NCBI GenBank assembly: GCA_023653785.1
Contig: JAMKCH010002849.1
Location: 124,001 to 188,000 of the forward strand
Reading direction: 5' to 3'
Source: Ophioderma brevispina
Lineage: Eukaryota; Echinodermata; Ophiuroidea; Amphilepidida; Ophiodermatidae
Length of the DNA: 64,000 nt
In this document: in pieces, positions 11,175-22,568 of the stretch
Numbering within the stretch: position 1 is the first letter of the stretch
Layout of the letters: the number at the start of each line of letters is the position of its first letter
Made by a program: the position numbers and the translations under genes
Notes under the pieces: generated by a model
Told to the model about the DNA's origin: nothing
Database searches by the model: none
Seen by the model: only the letters and a program-made list of their open reading frames with translations

Positions 11175-12989
11175 TTAACACTTAAGTGCCCGGGGGGGGG
11201 GGGTTCCATAGCACCCAACATTTGATTTTTTTGCGATTTCTCGGTTACGCCATCAAATTTTTCAAGGAGTTGTTTGCTAATTGTCTGATTTATGAATACG
11301 CTTCTCCGGATACAAAAAAAAATTAAAAATAAATAAATCCGCCCACGGCTTCATTAGAATCATTAGGTTGGATCCCTAGGATCCCCCCCCCCCCCTTGGG
11401 ACTACGAGAAGTGAAAAAATTCAAGATATTTTACTATTAAGGGGGTTGGGGGTCTGACTTTGGTAAAAAAATGTTCCATTTACGAAAATAAGATAATGCA
11501 ATGGCTTAATTGTGTAGATTGTAATCTACAAAATGCTTTTTATTCGATCGCAATCGGACATTCGGTTCCCGAGATATGGCTGATCAAAGTGAAACAGTGT
11601 ACGCGAAATTTGCCAAAAACGCATAGTCTCCTATACTTTATCATGTGAAAAATTTAAATGGGTTATATTTAAGATATTTTAAAAGATATATATTATTTAT
11701 ACGCCATTTAACGCATTTATTTGGCTAAGTCGGACGTAAAATAAAACTTCAATTTTTTCGCAATAATTTAAGTAATTAAATGGTACTGGGTAAAGTGATT
11801 TTTTATGTATTTATTGTCCTCACCCTGCGCTATTTAAGAAATTATTTTAACAATTATTTATAGGGAGAAGGGAGGCACCGATTTCGATGATTCTTTCATT
11901 AATAATTATGATAATTAGTATAAATGAAAATTTAAAAAAAGCCAGATGATCCTCCAAAACGCCCTCAATGTCTAAATGTTTCGAGGTCTATAACACATTT
12001 CGTTAAAATACGCAAACAACCAAAAACGAAAGTAACGAGAGAACGCTCAGGATATGCAATGGAATTTGGCACACTATCAGCACATATAGGGTGTGAAAAA
12101 GCCACGAGTTTCAAAAGTGTGTTCCAAATTCAAATTACGCCAGGAAATGTAGTGAATTGGTCGATTTGTCGGTTGCCATGCAACGGTATCAAAAATCAGG
12201 CTTCATGTTTCACTCGTATTTTACCCCCTGCATACACGAGTTTCGTTCCAGTAGCACGTTTAGTTATTTAGGTAGTCCGTTCTAGTGTTTAGCCAATCAG
12301 AGGCTCTAAGTGGTTGCCATGGCAACCAGAGCAAACATTGACATGATTTTTAAAACTTTGTGTATGGGCTACAATATGATGTGTAACATGTCTATACCAC
12401 TATTTAGGAAAATAAGAAAATCAATTCCAAAGTTCACTGCTTCAGAACCCATCCCCCTCCCTAAATCTTGGCATTTATTGATGGAATATATACCTTAGGA
12501 GGTAATTAATTAATAATTAATATTTTTTAATACTTAAAAAACCTTTATATGCTGATAGCTCAATTTTAATTTTGTCATGGCCGTGCTCTTAACGGTGTAG
12601 TCTAGGAAAAATAAGTGATTTGGAAGTTTCTGAGAAAAATACAAGCTGGTATAAAATTTAGCTATTTTTTACAATGATTATTTTAATGGTATTCTAGAGT
12701 AGATATAATGAATTATTTTGGTTCAAAACCTTATAATTGGAGTTGCTGAGGATGGAACTGTGCGACTTCCTTTTCGAAGAGTGACATTCAATGGCCAATG
12801 TCATATGTCAAAGGTCGGATTTCATTTTTAGTGTGGTATGCCGGTTATGCGTGCCCCCCCCCCCCTTAATTTTGTTGGGTAATGATCAACTACACGGGAA
12901 AGGTGGTTATCGGGTGGGTCCCTAGGCACCCCCCCCCCCCTTGGGCACTAACGGGAAGTTTTTTTTTACTTGGGCACTTTAAGTGTTAT
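11175..12989. mobile_element. TTAA DNA transposon (CACTTAAGTGCCC ends) inserted in a minisatellite
   Basis: The left end TTAACACTTAAGTGCCCGGG and right end GGGCACTTTAAGTGTTA are inverted partners; the right target site has drifted from TTAA to TTAT. Subterminal G/C runs with CCCTAGG and GGCACTAACGG motifs (11385-11405, 12915-12955) mark it as a relative of the element at 4861-6449. Minisatellite of one kind lies directly on both sides, which fixes the borders independently of the ends. The ORFs inside are short and look like nothing known, so it is non-autonomous. Intact copies might reveal an ancestral transposase. Confidence 0.8.
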
Positions 12990-13135
12990 ATTGGGGCGAC
13001 TTGGTTAATGGGAGGAGTGGTATGGAGCGAGTTGGTATGGTATCACTTATACTGGGACGAATTAGTATGGGCGATTTGCTATGGACGAGATGGTATGGCG
13101 AGTTGTTTAGGGCGATTAGGTTTGGACATCTTTGA
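12990..13135 (+). repeat. Minisatellite with GGGCGAGTTGGTATGG-like units (right part)
   Basis: Units such as GGGGCGACTTGG, GAGCGAGTTGGTATGG, GGGACGAATTAGTATGG and GGCGAGTTGTTTAGG continue the array interrupted at 11175. Coding potential here is a by-product of the repeat. Confidence 0.8.
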
Positions 13136-13423
13136 AGAGTTCGTCAAAAAACTTATCATATAAAGTCCATATCGAGAGACTGACGTACTAGTCAATAAAA
13201 GGAAATCCCAATAAAAAGAAAACAATTGCAATGTTAGATCACTTATCCACTTTCAATTGAACCCTTCATTTCCACGTGTCCTCCTTTATCTCGTCCTTCT
13301 CTAAATGAAAAGAGTGAAAAAAATCACTATTGCAAGGAGTGACTCTAGGGACCAGTCTTTGTTAGAGTTAAATTTATCTTTAAAAAGTGACAATTTGCAT
13401 TTGTTTATGATTACTCTTCAGCG

Positions 13424-13850
13424 ATGAAGGTTGCTCTGGGGGTGTTTTTTTTCCTCCTATTTACTTTCTTTTCTCCAATATTTATTTCCTTCTACCCTTT
13501 CATTACGTGTATCTTTGTTGCCTTCTTTCTGTTTTTTTCATCTTTTCAACCCTTTCCACCCTTCCCTCTTCTTCACTTCCTTTTTTCACTTTACGGATCG
13601 TACAAGCTATTCGTCTTTTTGTTTCTGAAACTTTTCTTTATTTTGTGTATGCTTTCTTGGTTTGCATTTCAGTCTTATTTCACTTTTCTGTTCTCTTTTG
13701 TCTATGTGTCTTTCTATATCTGTTTTGATTCGCTTTATCTGTATGTTTTTTGTTTTTCCTATGTTGTTTGTCTGTTCGTCTGTCTGTCTATCTGCTTTCT
13801 TCTTAAATCCATCCATCTGTCGTTCTATCTATTATAGCAGGTCGGGTGGG
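13424..13850 (+). repeat. Long T/C-rich (polypyrimidine) tract with CTGT/CTAT repeats
   Basis: More than 400 bases are almost pure pyrimidine on the plus strand, ending in GTCTGTTCGTCTGTCTGTCTATCTG. Overlapping plus-strand open frames of up to 137 residues are almost entirely F, L, S, C and V, as expected from pyrimidine codons in any frame. I do not treat them as genes. Confidence 0.75.
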
Positions 13851-15150
13851 TTAAAATAACGAAAACCATACCATTTCTAGGCATCGGGGAAATTTTGAAG
13901 AAACGCAGAAAAGTGCACCCCTTTATTGTTTTTTGTTTTTGTTTTTGTTTTGTCAAGTAGGGCCTATATACCAGTTTTTTCAAATTTTTCATTAAACCAA
14001 CAGGAAAATAGTTTTCCCTTTTACCATGTTCGGAGGCTGTTTTGTGGAAAATGGACCCATATTTATGGCCCTGGGAAAAATTGGCCTACCCATTTTATTT
14101 GTTTGTGTGTGTGTGTCTGATGTCTGGATGTTGAAGCTGCGTGGAAGGTTTGGTGCCATTTAAAAAGTTGTGAGATTGTTGTGGACTTTAATCAAATATT
14201 CTCTAAATTATTTTGTTTGTTTATTTTATTAATTGATTCGGCTCTGTTTTTGTTTTTAATTGCATTCGATTATCATGTTTTTACTTGACAAAAAGTATTA
14301 TTCCTTCACAGAAAGTGCTGTTACTTTCTCCCCAGAAGTTGGCTATGTGAGTCTTGCTTGGCAGTCCATTTTACCAAGATCATGCTCCCGTTGGTGCCCA
14401 AGGAGGGGGGGGGGGTTCCATGGGACCCCCCAGGAAACCACTTTCCCGGGGGTTAATTTTGGACGAAATTTATACCACATGTGGAGAGTCATAAGACAAC
14501 CCCAAATCAGCAATAAAAATGAAATTTGTTATTTGGGCGGCAAATTAGGGGCAAAACATTGTTTTCAAAATACGCGAAAAATGGGCAAAAAAATGAGCTT
14601 TGCGCTTACATCAAACTTTTTGAATTTTTTTTTTGTTGTTGTTGTTGATATCTACTCTAGAAGACCTAAATAACATATGTTTAACACAAAACTTGCAGTT
14701 TTAGGGAATCCTGTATTTTTTACGGGGGTTGCAAAATACACGTCATTTTCCCATAGACTTTGTACAGTAACGGTTTAGCGACGTCCTCAATGAAATTGAT
14801 TGTTTTCAGCACATAAATTAATTTTACTGTTACTAATAATTGTTTACTTATATGTATGTGTGAACAAATATCAGCAAAAAAAAAATGGGTTGGTTCTTTG
14901 ATTTTAATAAGTATTCTCAGATGACTTCCGTTAGTACCCGGGGGGGGGGTTCCATGGGACCCTCCCTAATTAACTCATTAACAAGCCGAATGTAATTATG
15001 AAAAGAAGCGCATTAAAAAGTCAGACAATTACAAAAAAAAATCGGCGCAAAAAATCCCACGCGCAAAGGGGCCAGCGCGCGAAATCAAAATTTGGAGGGT
15101 CCCTAGGACCCCCCCCCCTGGTGTTAATTTGAGGCCTTGGCTTTCTTGTT
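13851..15150. repeat. Repeat debris with TTCCATGGGACCC / GGTCCCTAGGACC G/C-run blocks
   Basis: Blocks at 14390-14450 (GGTGCCCAAGG, G-run, TTCCATGGGACC), 14930-14978 (CGTTAGTACCC, G-run, TTCCATGGGACC) and 15095-15130 (GGTCCCTAGGACC, C-run) match the subterminal blocks of the TTAA elements at 4861-6449 and 11175-12989. This suggests one or two more, truncated, members. I could not find a matching pair of outer ends. Confidence 0.45.
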
Positions 15151-15179
15151 GGACAATCACTGTGTTATTTTCATATTAC

Positions 15180-15545
15180 ATTGCCCAATTTCATTCCCCG
15201 GTGGCGCAAGTCTGACAGAAGGAGGATATAGTAATTCTGTCGTCTATCCGTCTCCTAACAAGTTTATGTGCCACTCAGACCTATGTTTCATTTCAACTGA
15301 AGCTTTCACCAAGTGACCGTAGTAGGTACCACTTAGACAAAGATCAAAGGTCATAATTTTCGAAACTATTTTAATGTTTTCTTCCCTCATTCCTATATTG
15401 CAAAATCTCTTAAGCTCTCCGACTGCCTTTTTGACCCGGCTCCAAACAAATTCGTGTACTGCTCTGCCCAACCCTTGACCAAGTTTAATGATACTTGCAC
15501 TCAAGTACTTTAGTTGGTACCACTTCGGGTGTGTAGGTCAACGGG
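15180..15545 (-). repeat. Degenerate dispersed repeat with a GACGGATAGACGACAG-type tail
   Basis: Read on the minus strand, the stretch ends in GGAGACGGATAGACGACAG followed by AATTACTATATCCTCC. It is preceded by phrases such as TGACCTTTGATCTTTG and CAAGTATCATTAAACTTGG. Tails of this type are familiar in dispersed repeats of marine invertebrates. The 86-residue minus-strand open frame at 15244-15504 falls entirely inside it and has no recognisable domain, so I read it as repeat sequence. Confidence 0.45.
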
Positions 15546-15689
15546 CCATATTCTGAAATGTATTTTCAGTTTTACTTTCTTATCTCCTTGGGATATTGTG
15601 GAACATCTCTCTTTAAACTGTCCGTGCAGATTGGGTGTGCGTGTGTGTGTGTGAGGAGGGGTCCAAAAGGGGCACATGTCCCCCTAGTT

Positions 15690-15835
15690 AAAAAAATAAA
15701 GGAAGAAAAGGGGAAAGAAGATAGAGGAGGGAAAGGGGAAGGGAAATTTTCAGGCAAAAATTAAAAAAAGGGAAAAATCAGAGAAATGAACTAAAAAGGG
15801 AAGGCAGAAGAAAAGAAAGAAAAATGAATAACGTT
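15690..15835 (+). repeat. Purine-rich GGGAAA/AGAAGG tract
   Basis: This is a run of almost pure A and G with GGAAGAAAAGGGGAAAGAAG-like content. The open frames across it are low-complexity by-products. Confidence 0.7.
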
Positions 15836-15943
15836 AACAAAAACCGTTTTTTTTTTTCGCATGACCATCTGAAAATAACTTCCACGTCTTCCGTTTGTGA
15901 TTTGTAATTTTTTTTCTTGAATTTGTGTTCATATCGCTGAAAC

Positions 15944-16012
15944 CCCGAGGTGGACTGGGTATTCAATCAGGCCATGGAAAAAATTGACTTGACCTGCCCA
16001 TGACAATTTGTT
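15944..16012 (+). mobile_element. Terminal fragment of the GAGGCGGACTGGG hAT-like family
   Basis: CCGAGGTGGACTGGGTATTC, followed by CAGGCCATGGAAAAAATTGA and CTTGACC, matches the first 60 or so bases of the element beginning at 32970. No partner end is found nearby, so this is a truncated copy. Confidence 0.5.
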
Positions 16013-16084
16013 TGATCCCGGTTTTTTTATTACATCCTTCCTTTAGGATCCCACAATCAAGCTTCAGAAAAAACAGCAAAATTC

Positions 16085-16620
16085 ACTGGCATGCACTGAG
16101 GGCCACCCCCGGCATCCAGCGTGACTGGTTGGGGTGGGCGAGCTGCCCCCAGCCCAGAACCCTTCCACCCCCCAGCCCCAACTAAACTACCGTTTTTTAC
16201 ATTGTCCGATGGAAAGGACGCCACATCGCCCCCTCAGAAAACACCTCTTCGACCCCCCCCCCCCACCCACCCACCCATTTGCCCAGTCTGGTACAACACC
16301 ACTAAGCAAAGGGTATGATAGGGCTGACCTGAGGGAGGATCCCCCAGCCCTAATCAGACGGTGGTGTCCGACCAGCAAAGGTAAAACGTGACAATATTGC
16401 AGTCATGGCGAAGTGGCAGTGATTGCATGGTTGAATGTGAATGGGGGGGGGGGGGGTGGGTGGGGGGGGCTACCGGGGAGGCTCCAGTCCTAATCAGAAG
16501 GGTTGCAAACCATGAACCTGTAAAAGTTAAATCACTATATTGTGGTCACTAACGGCGACTCACTGGTGCATGGCTGGGTGTGTTTTCGGCTAAATTGCTC
16601 AAAGCTAGCATGTACCAGTA
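16085..16620 (+). repeat. GC-rich tandem duplication, unit about 150 bp
   Basis: Two adjacent copies share GAGGMTCC..CAGYCCTAATCAGA, a GTAAAA...TATTG core and a GCATGGYTGRRTGTG end (about 16330-16440 and 16475-16585). They are separated by a long G-run (16443-16470). Overlapping Pro-rich open frames at 16000-16391 fall in C-rich sequence and are not convincing genes. Confidence 0.55.
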
Positions 16621-16859
16621 ATTAATTGTGAACACCAACATGAATTAATTCAACAAACACCTTTAACTATTTTCTGAATGTAAACAAACCTGCATAATCT
16701 GGTGTGGTATCCCGGACGAAGGCAATTTTGGTAATTTCTATGGTTTTACATTATTTCCCTGGGATTTCTCGTACCTAAAATGTGTAAATAGGCCCCGAAA
16801 TCACATAAATTACACATTCCTATATGAATTTCAGTAAAATGCAATCCTTTTCGGTATGC

Positions 16860-17289
16860 CCTTTGCCCCCCCCCCCCGAAAAACACTTTGCGTGTATTAC
16901 AAGGTGTTATAGAACAGTTTTAGATGTCTATATACCAGAAAGTGTTATAAAGACTTCCTAACCCTTTTGGAAAATCACGACGGCCGGCGCGTTTTGCGTT
17001 CAATTAAAATCCCACCCCCACAATATTGTAGTTGGACCCCCCCCGGAAAAAGACTTTGGTGCCATTTTTGGCGTGTGTTTTGGGGGTCCAGTTGCATTTT
17101 TCATATTGCCTAAAAGTGTATCATTTGACCTTTTTTTATCATTTGGTAGTGGAAACCCCGGAAAAAGCATTTTGGGGCACATTTATAATCAAAAAATCGG
17201 CGTTCAGAATCGCGTTCAGCGGAAAAAGCGGTCTTAACTCAACTTTTCATCTCCAAGTGGACAACAGTTCAATGATGACCCGTCTATGA
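16860..17289. repeat. C-run/GGAAAAAG repeat debris left of a TTAA MITE
   Basis: CCCCCCGGAAAAAGACTTTG and CCCCGGAAAAAGCATTTTGG recur (about 16865, 17037, 17155), suggesting a short-period degenerate repeat. It replaces the 5' part of the MITE that starts at about 17290. Confidence 0.45.
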
Positions 17290-17785
17290 GACCGACTAAT
17301 AGCTATGGGCATTCTCTTTCCTTTGATACCAAAATGAGTACCAACATGCCTAGCCTAAAGTTCGCATATCAACAAAACTGTCAATTTGCATAGACACATA
17401 GTGTGGAATATGGGAAACCTCAATTTTTCGCCAAAAAGAATATCCGATTTTCATGCGTTTTTGGGCTCTACTTAATGGGAAATAACTAGTGCTATATAGT
17501 GAGTGCTATAATAATGTGTTGAGTCGCTAAAATTGCGAAATATCAATTTTCCAACCTATATTTAGTATATCCATACTTTTCTCAACATATGACGCCATAG
17601 TGACGTCACAATGGGGATGTTGGTACTTATTTTGATACCAATGGAAAGAAGAAACTCTAACTATCCCAAGGTACCAAATTTACAGGACTCGAATGTTCAG
17701 TAACGAAAATCACAGGGAGGCGGTAACCCCCCCCCCCCCCCTCTTTCGGGAGTTTTGTTACAAAAATGGCTCAGGTAGACGAGGG
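17290..17785 (+). mobile_element. TTAA MITE, CCCTCGTCTACC family (copy 2, 5' truncated)
   Basis: From ATACCAAAATGAGTACCAAC onward it follows the internal order of the family (TTTTCATGCG, AGTCGCTAAAATTGCG, TGACGTCACAATGGGG). It ends GGTAGACGAGGG directly followed by TTAA (17786-17789), a clean right boundary. The left end and left target site are missing. Confidence 0.8.
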
Positions 17786-17807
17786 TTAAAGCACTACTTT
17801 TGAAAAA

Positions 17808-17838
17808 GTCATCATCATCATCATTATCATCATCATAA
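17808..17838 (+). repeat. (TCA)n microsatellite
   Basis: About ten imperfect CAT/TCA triplets follow the MITE copy. Confidence 0.8.
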
Positions 17839-18349
17839 ATAATAATTAACAAACCTATGTGTCACGTGACACAAGATAATGTATGTAACGTTATTTTTTG
17901 CACTTAAAAATTGGTAAATTAGACAATAATGCAGCACAAGATCAACTCACAATTAGTAAGGACAACTACACAGATAAGCGAAGCTGTTACAGTTACACCA
18001 TCTCTAAAAGCATATAAACCACCGTCGACACCGTATGATGCTCTGCAATTTGGTGGCTGGCACGGGTTCTAACAATAAAATAGAATAAATAGAAAAATAT
18101 CAGAATAAAACTTCATTGTTGCTTCGTGATTTTCCTCTCACGATCGTTGGAATGTTATACGTCTATCCCCACTTCCGGTTCATCCTCAATGTAAGACCTC
18201 ATGAAATTAGCCTAGCATGAAATCTTCTATAAGAGGATCAAAGGATTACAAGGATTGTACAGCTTTATTCGGTAAAAGAGTCTTTACTCTAGTCTAACTC
18301 ATGAATATCTTACACCAAGGTAAGACCCTACTTCCTTTCATCATTGTCA

Positions 18350-18481
18350 CAAGGTTGCATATTTCCCGGGAAATACTAGTATTTCCCACCTAGGGCGTAT
18401 TTTCCAGTATTCCCGTTTTGGCCAAAATACCGGTATTTACCGCCCGGTATTTCACGGGGCCGGAAATACCGGCCAACCCTG
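18350..18481. mobile_element. Small hAT-like MITE full of ATACCGGTATTT palindromes
   Basis: The left end CAAGGTTGCATATTTCC and the inverted right end CAGGGTTGGCCGGTATTTCC are related, and a CAGGGTTG-type end is common in hAT elements. The 132-bp interior is a chain of palindromes (TTTCCCGGGAAA, AAATACCGGTATTT). No exact 8-bp target duplication is visible, which lowers confidence. Confidence 0.55.
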
Positions 18482-20808
18482 CAATCATCAACAGTCTGTT
18501 ATAGAGGTTATTCCTCTTTTTATCGATCGGCGATTAAGCGTGATCAAACACCAAAGAGGTTCTATATAGATAGAGAGGCAAAACGTTACGTAATCTTTAG
18601 AAATTCACCGTCTCGCATGTTTTGCCGACCACAAAGAAAACCTAGAGTACCAACAATAGAAAGCAATGGCTGCCTCCGCTTCTTCCACATACTGTGGGTG
18701 CCGCTTTGCATATACACTAATCGGTAGTGATACAAATTAATGTATGTGTTAGAGGTGGCCAGGTGTAATAATAGTGTACCTGGATCATTGTGCTCAGATA
18801 CTCTTTTTTCTCATAATGCAATGCGCGCTTAGGTGAAAAGATGTATTCATTGAGGCGGTTTATTTAAATCAAGACGACTGATGTGTCATTTCATTCGTTG
18901 TGTGGCCTTGGGTAGGACAAAATTTAACCACCCAATAGCACCCAACATCCAACAACTGATATTTTGGCGGATTGTTTGTATCAAATTGACATTATGTGTG
19001 TATACAAGCACCCAAACTGATAATTATTCCGTGCAATATTCAAAATGTCAGCGCCCAGCACGGACGACTGGTTTTGAATGCGTTTCACCCCCTTGTCAAA
19101 CACCATGCTTACGGTACACAAAGAGCAGCAGTGTCGACTGCTAACCATACACCACTTGAACGACGGTACAATTTTCAGTTAGGCTGGAGAATATCTGACA
19201 AGTCAAACTATTCTGCCATGATTTTTACACTTCTGCATTTATATTTAAAAAGAAAGAAAGAAAATGTATGACAGAAGCTTTAGTGGTATGTAGGAAACAA
19301 TCATTCCTTTTCAGAAAAAAATAAGTTGAGAATTACAAGCAAAAAACAACATGGATTAGGCCTATGCGTCAAGTTCCTTCTCCCTGTAGCAAAGGATGAA
19401 AAAATTCGTCTCCGTACTCTGGAAATTGGCGTAGAAATGTAATATGCTGGAAATATTTTTAAAATACACGCCTTAATTTGAGCTCCTTTGGGGTCAACAA
19501 CAGCTGATAATATTTAAAATATACCCCACTACAAAATAAATATCGGAAGAAATTCGCGTTGGAAGTGTTGGAATTTCGCGTTCAAACAGTGCAGTGGAGT
19601 GCAGTCTGTAGTGCAGGCTTGGCCGAAATGAGCCCCTGAAAAACACCATGCATCACCGGTTGTGACGGTACGATGGACGTGACACGCCCGTGCAGGGAAC
19701 TGTTTTACGCGGCACCCTCCCACCAACAACTTTTGCAAAGTATTTCATATTCCAGTAAATATGAAAGAAAATGAATGTTAAATGAAAATATGCCGTTTTC
19801 CCCCGTCATGTCTGTTTGTTTATAATCCCTGGGGGATCATCCAAAGCCCAATACTTTATGCCAAATATTACTGCCCGGGATTACCGCTTTAAAAAAGATG
19901 ATCCGCAAAACGAATGTTCCGATCTGAGCTTTGACAACAAAAAATTTGTTTAATAAAAACGTGCTTTTGAAGCTTAGCTAGTCTTCTTCATCACCAGGTA
20001 TGTCCCCTTGGATATCAGGCATAGGGTACATGATAAATCTTAATAATTTGTGATTTTTAACTTTACTTTGGCGCAGATCGTGTAGAATCTAATCTCCTCA
20101 TTAACACAAGGTCTATCATGTGTTATACGATCAGGCGGCAACTTCACTTGTAGAACAGCGTAGAACCAGAATTGGCAGCAACCCGGAGTCAGGAATTTAA
20201 CATGGAATAAAATTAATCCTAAGAATTTCATCCTGTGATGTTACTTACTTTTTATAAACAAGACGAAAAAGAAGAAACTAGTAACCGAATTATTCATCCC
20301 AGCCCCGATCATGGCACTATCGCTAGACTCTGGCTTATTTCCCGTTCTTGCAGATCTCATTTAGTACTGTCAGTTTATAATTAAAGTTAGTGATAATTTT
20401 CGGATAACTGACTGCGGTCGTACGTCTTTTTGTAATTATCACAGGAAAATATTAATTAATATACGATGTTATGAAGCTTTATGAAATTCCGAAATACCAA
20501 GCAAGGTGGAAATACGAACTCAATTCAAAACAATGTTTGAAATGCTTTGCAGTACGTTGTATCATGTATGTGCGTAACAGTACCGTAAACATGGTGAATA
20601 TGCACCTATCGATACGCAATTACGTCCAGGAATACCACTATTTGGAGACGATGATTCCTTACATTTAATAATCGGCATTATGGACACCTGTCGGGATCGT
20701 AAATATCTCCTTGAATAAAAAAAGAGACAACATACTGACACTGTCTGACAGTGATAATGCGACAAACGCCTGTGGTTGTTATTTGTGTGGCCGCCGTAGA
20801 ACTATAGG
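18482..20808. other. Unassigned sequence
   Basis: Several short open frames on both strands (for example 18881-19144 plus, 19529-19738 minus, 20040-20231 minus) lack domains I recognise and lack a convincing acceptor-donor pair. A short (AAAG)n run sits at 19249-19264. I see no promoter or RNA gene. Confidence 0.35.
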
Positions 20809-20991
20809 CAGTTAACACCACCAATGTTTTGTAAATGTGTTAGGGCCTGGTATCTTGAAATAGGTCCGCCTGACTGTTGTTTACACACTGACAATTGTCT
20901 TTGTTTAGAGTTTTAATCCTATTGGCCATAACGATTCGCAATGAATGGATTGCAGCAACACCGAAGTGAACGTATATAGGATGTTAGCGGT
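20809..20991 (+). mobile_element. MITE with CAGTTAACA ends (copy 1)
   Basis: It shares GTTAGGGCCTGGTATCTTGA, AATAGGTC.GCCTGACTGTTG and GGCCATAACG.TTCGCA, in order, with the element at 38954-39112. It begins CAGTTAACA and ends near GATGTTAGCGG. The flanks carry no obvious target duplication, so this copy is older or truncated. Confidence 0.6.
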
Positions 20992-21984
20992 CGTGTGATT
21001 TATACAAATTGCATTTCTATGGGTCATTATTATCAATCTTGTGGTATCGCTGTGCTTTCTACAACTGGCGAGTGCCAATTTGCCAAATTGTGTATTTAAA
21101 CGTTTTTCTATGGAGTGTGTGAACTGCGCACTATGATGGGTATTCTATTTATTTATTAGTATTGAATACTTGTTTTACACGAATTGCACTCGACGACCCT
21201 CTCAATAATGAAGCGCGATACTTCCAATTGGATTGACCGTTGTGTTCAAAACAATACTTGAAGATTGACCTCTGTGTTCAATACAATACATCGAGATGGA
21301 TGCCCAAAATTGAATACCTTCGGTAGATTACCCGCTGGACTGTTTCTTGCGTACACAGGCAAATATAGCAAGCACATCTGTGGTTTATTTAAAGAAAACC
21401 TTTGGCCATTTTAATATTAATTCTTTAAACGTTAAAATTATAAACGATATGTATCCAAAATTGTATTAAAATAATTAGAAAAAATCACCTTAATTCGTTG
21501 CACGATGTATATGCAAGATAAAATGACGAAACTCTTAATACTTCATATATTGACTTTACAGAAATATGACGACATGGCCTTTAACCCACATAAGATTTAA
21601 AGTCACTCAACAAGAATTGGAAATGAACCAACCAAAATATAAATTCCCCAATCTTACAGTACGTCAGACATTTTTCGTGCAAGTCACTTACTCGACAGGT
21701 GGATTTACCATTATGAATTAATCTAGAAGCATATCTAAGAACTTTTTGAAAAACTTAAAGCCTTATTAAAAGTTAAAAAATCATAATTCACCAATACTGG
21801 AACTACCTGACGAAACAGTTTTGAAAGATAAACCCCCTCATAAATATTACAATCTTCCGCATATAATTAGAATATATGACCCAGAGTTGGGGCCGCGCGC
21901 CCTTCAACAAGAAAACTATGTTACAATCAAAATTTGACCTTGGTTATTATAACTCAACTAATAGTACTTGTGGCGAATTTAAAG

Positions 21985-22568
21985 ACACTAGTAGTCTAGG
22001 AAATTTTGGGAAGGGTTGCATTTATTTTTGCTATATTTGGATAAAAACTTTCATCTTTTGTAGAGTAGACCCTCGGAAGTGTACAAGTATTAGCTACATT
22101 TTTTTTTTCGATGTCAAGTAGGGGGGTAGCCAGCAATTTCAAAATGGCCGCCATTTTTTTCAATATGTTAGCTTATTTTGACTAATATTCCAAGTTTTCT
22201 GAAGTTTAAAGATTTTCTTTCATGGTTATTCAGTGATGGATACATTTAAATACGAAACATTTCAATATCTCTTGAATAATCAGTTCCAGTTTGGCGACAA
22301 AAATTCAAATGGCCGCAATTTTAATAGATTTTTGTTTTTTTAGTATTTATGGCTAAACTTTCAATTTTTGTGTTCCTTGAAATTTCTTGACATTCAAGTA
22401 ATTTGATTCAATTACAGATCTATTTAATATTATATAAAAAAATTCTATTTAATTCATGATTATAAAATCATTACATTCTTGCATAGGGACTTTTTGTTCC
22501 AAAATGACCGCATTTTATTTGTTAGTGTTCTTCTTTTCTTTACCATATTAACTGTAATCAGAACGAAA
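21985..22568 (+). repeat. Left arm of a large inverted repeat
   Basis: This segment (GGTTGCATTT..., ATGGCCGCCATTTT, TCCAGTTTGGCG, TGCATAGGGACTTTTTGTTC, AGTGTTCTTCTTTTCTTTAC, CAGAACGAAA) reappears in the same order on the opposite strand at 26683-27226. The two arms enclose 4.1 kb. Confidence 0.75.

Noticed and set aside
10844..11221. 125-residue minus-strand open frame
   Set aside because: It is a translation of the GGGCGAGTTGATATGG minisatellite.
13424..13837. 137-residue hydrophobic open frame (F/L/S-rich), possibly a membrane protein
   Set aside because: The DNA is almost pure pyrimidine and overlapping frames give the same kind of residues, so composition explains it.
15244..15504. 86-residue minus-strand frame with protein-like composition
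   Set aside because: It lies inside a dispersed repeat with a GACGGATAGACGACAG-type tail, and neighbouring frames are equally plausible.
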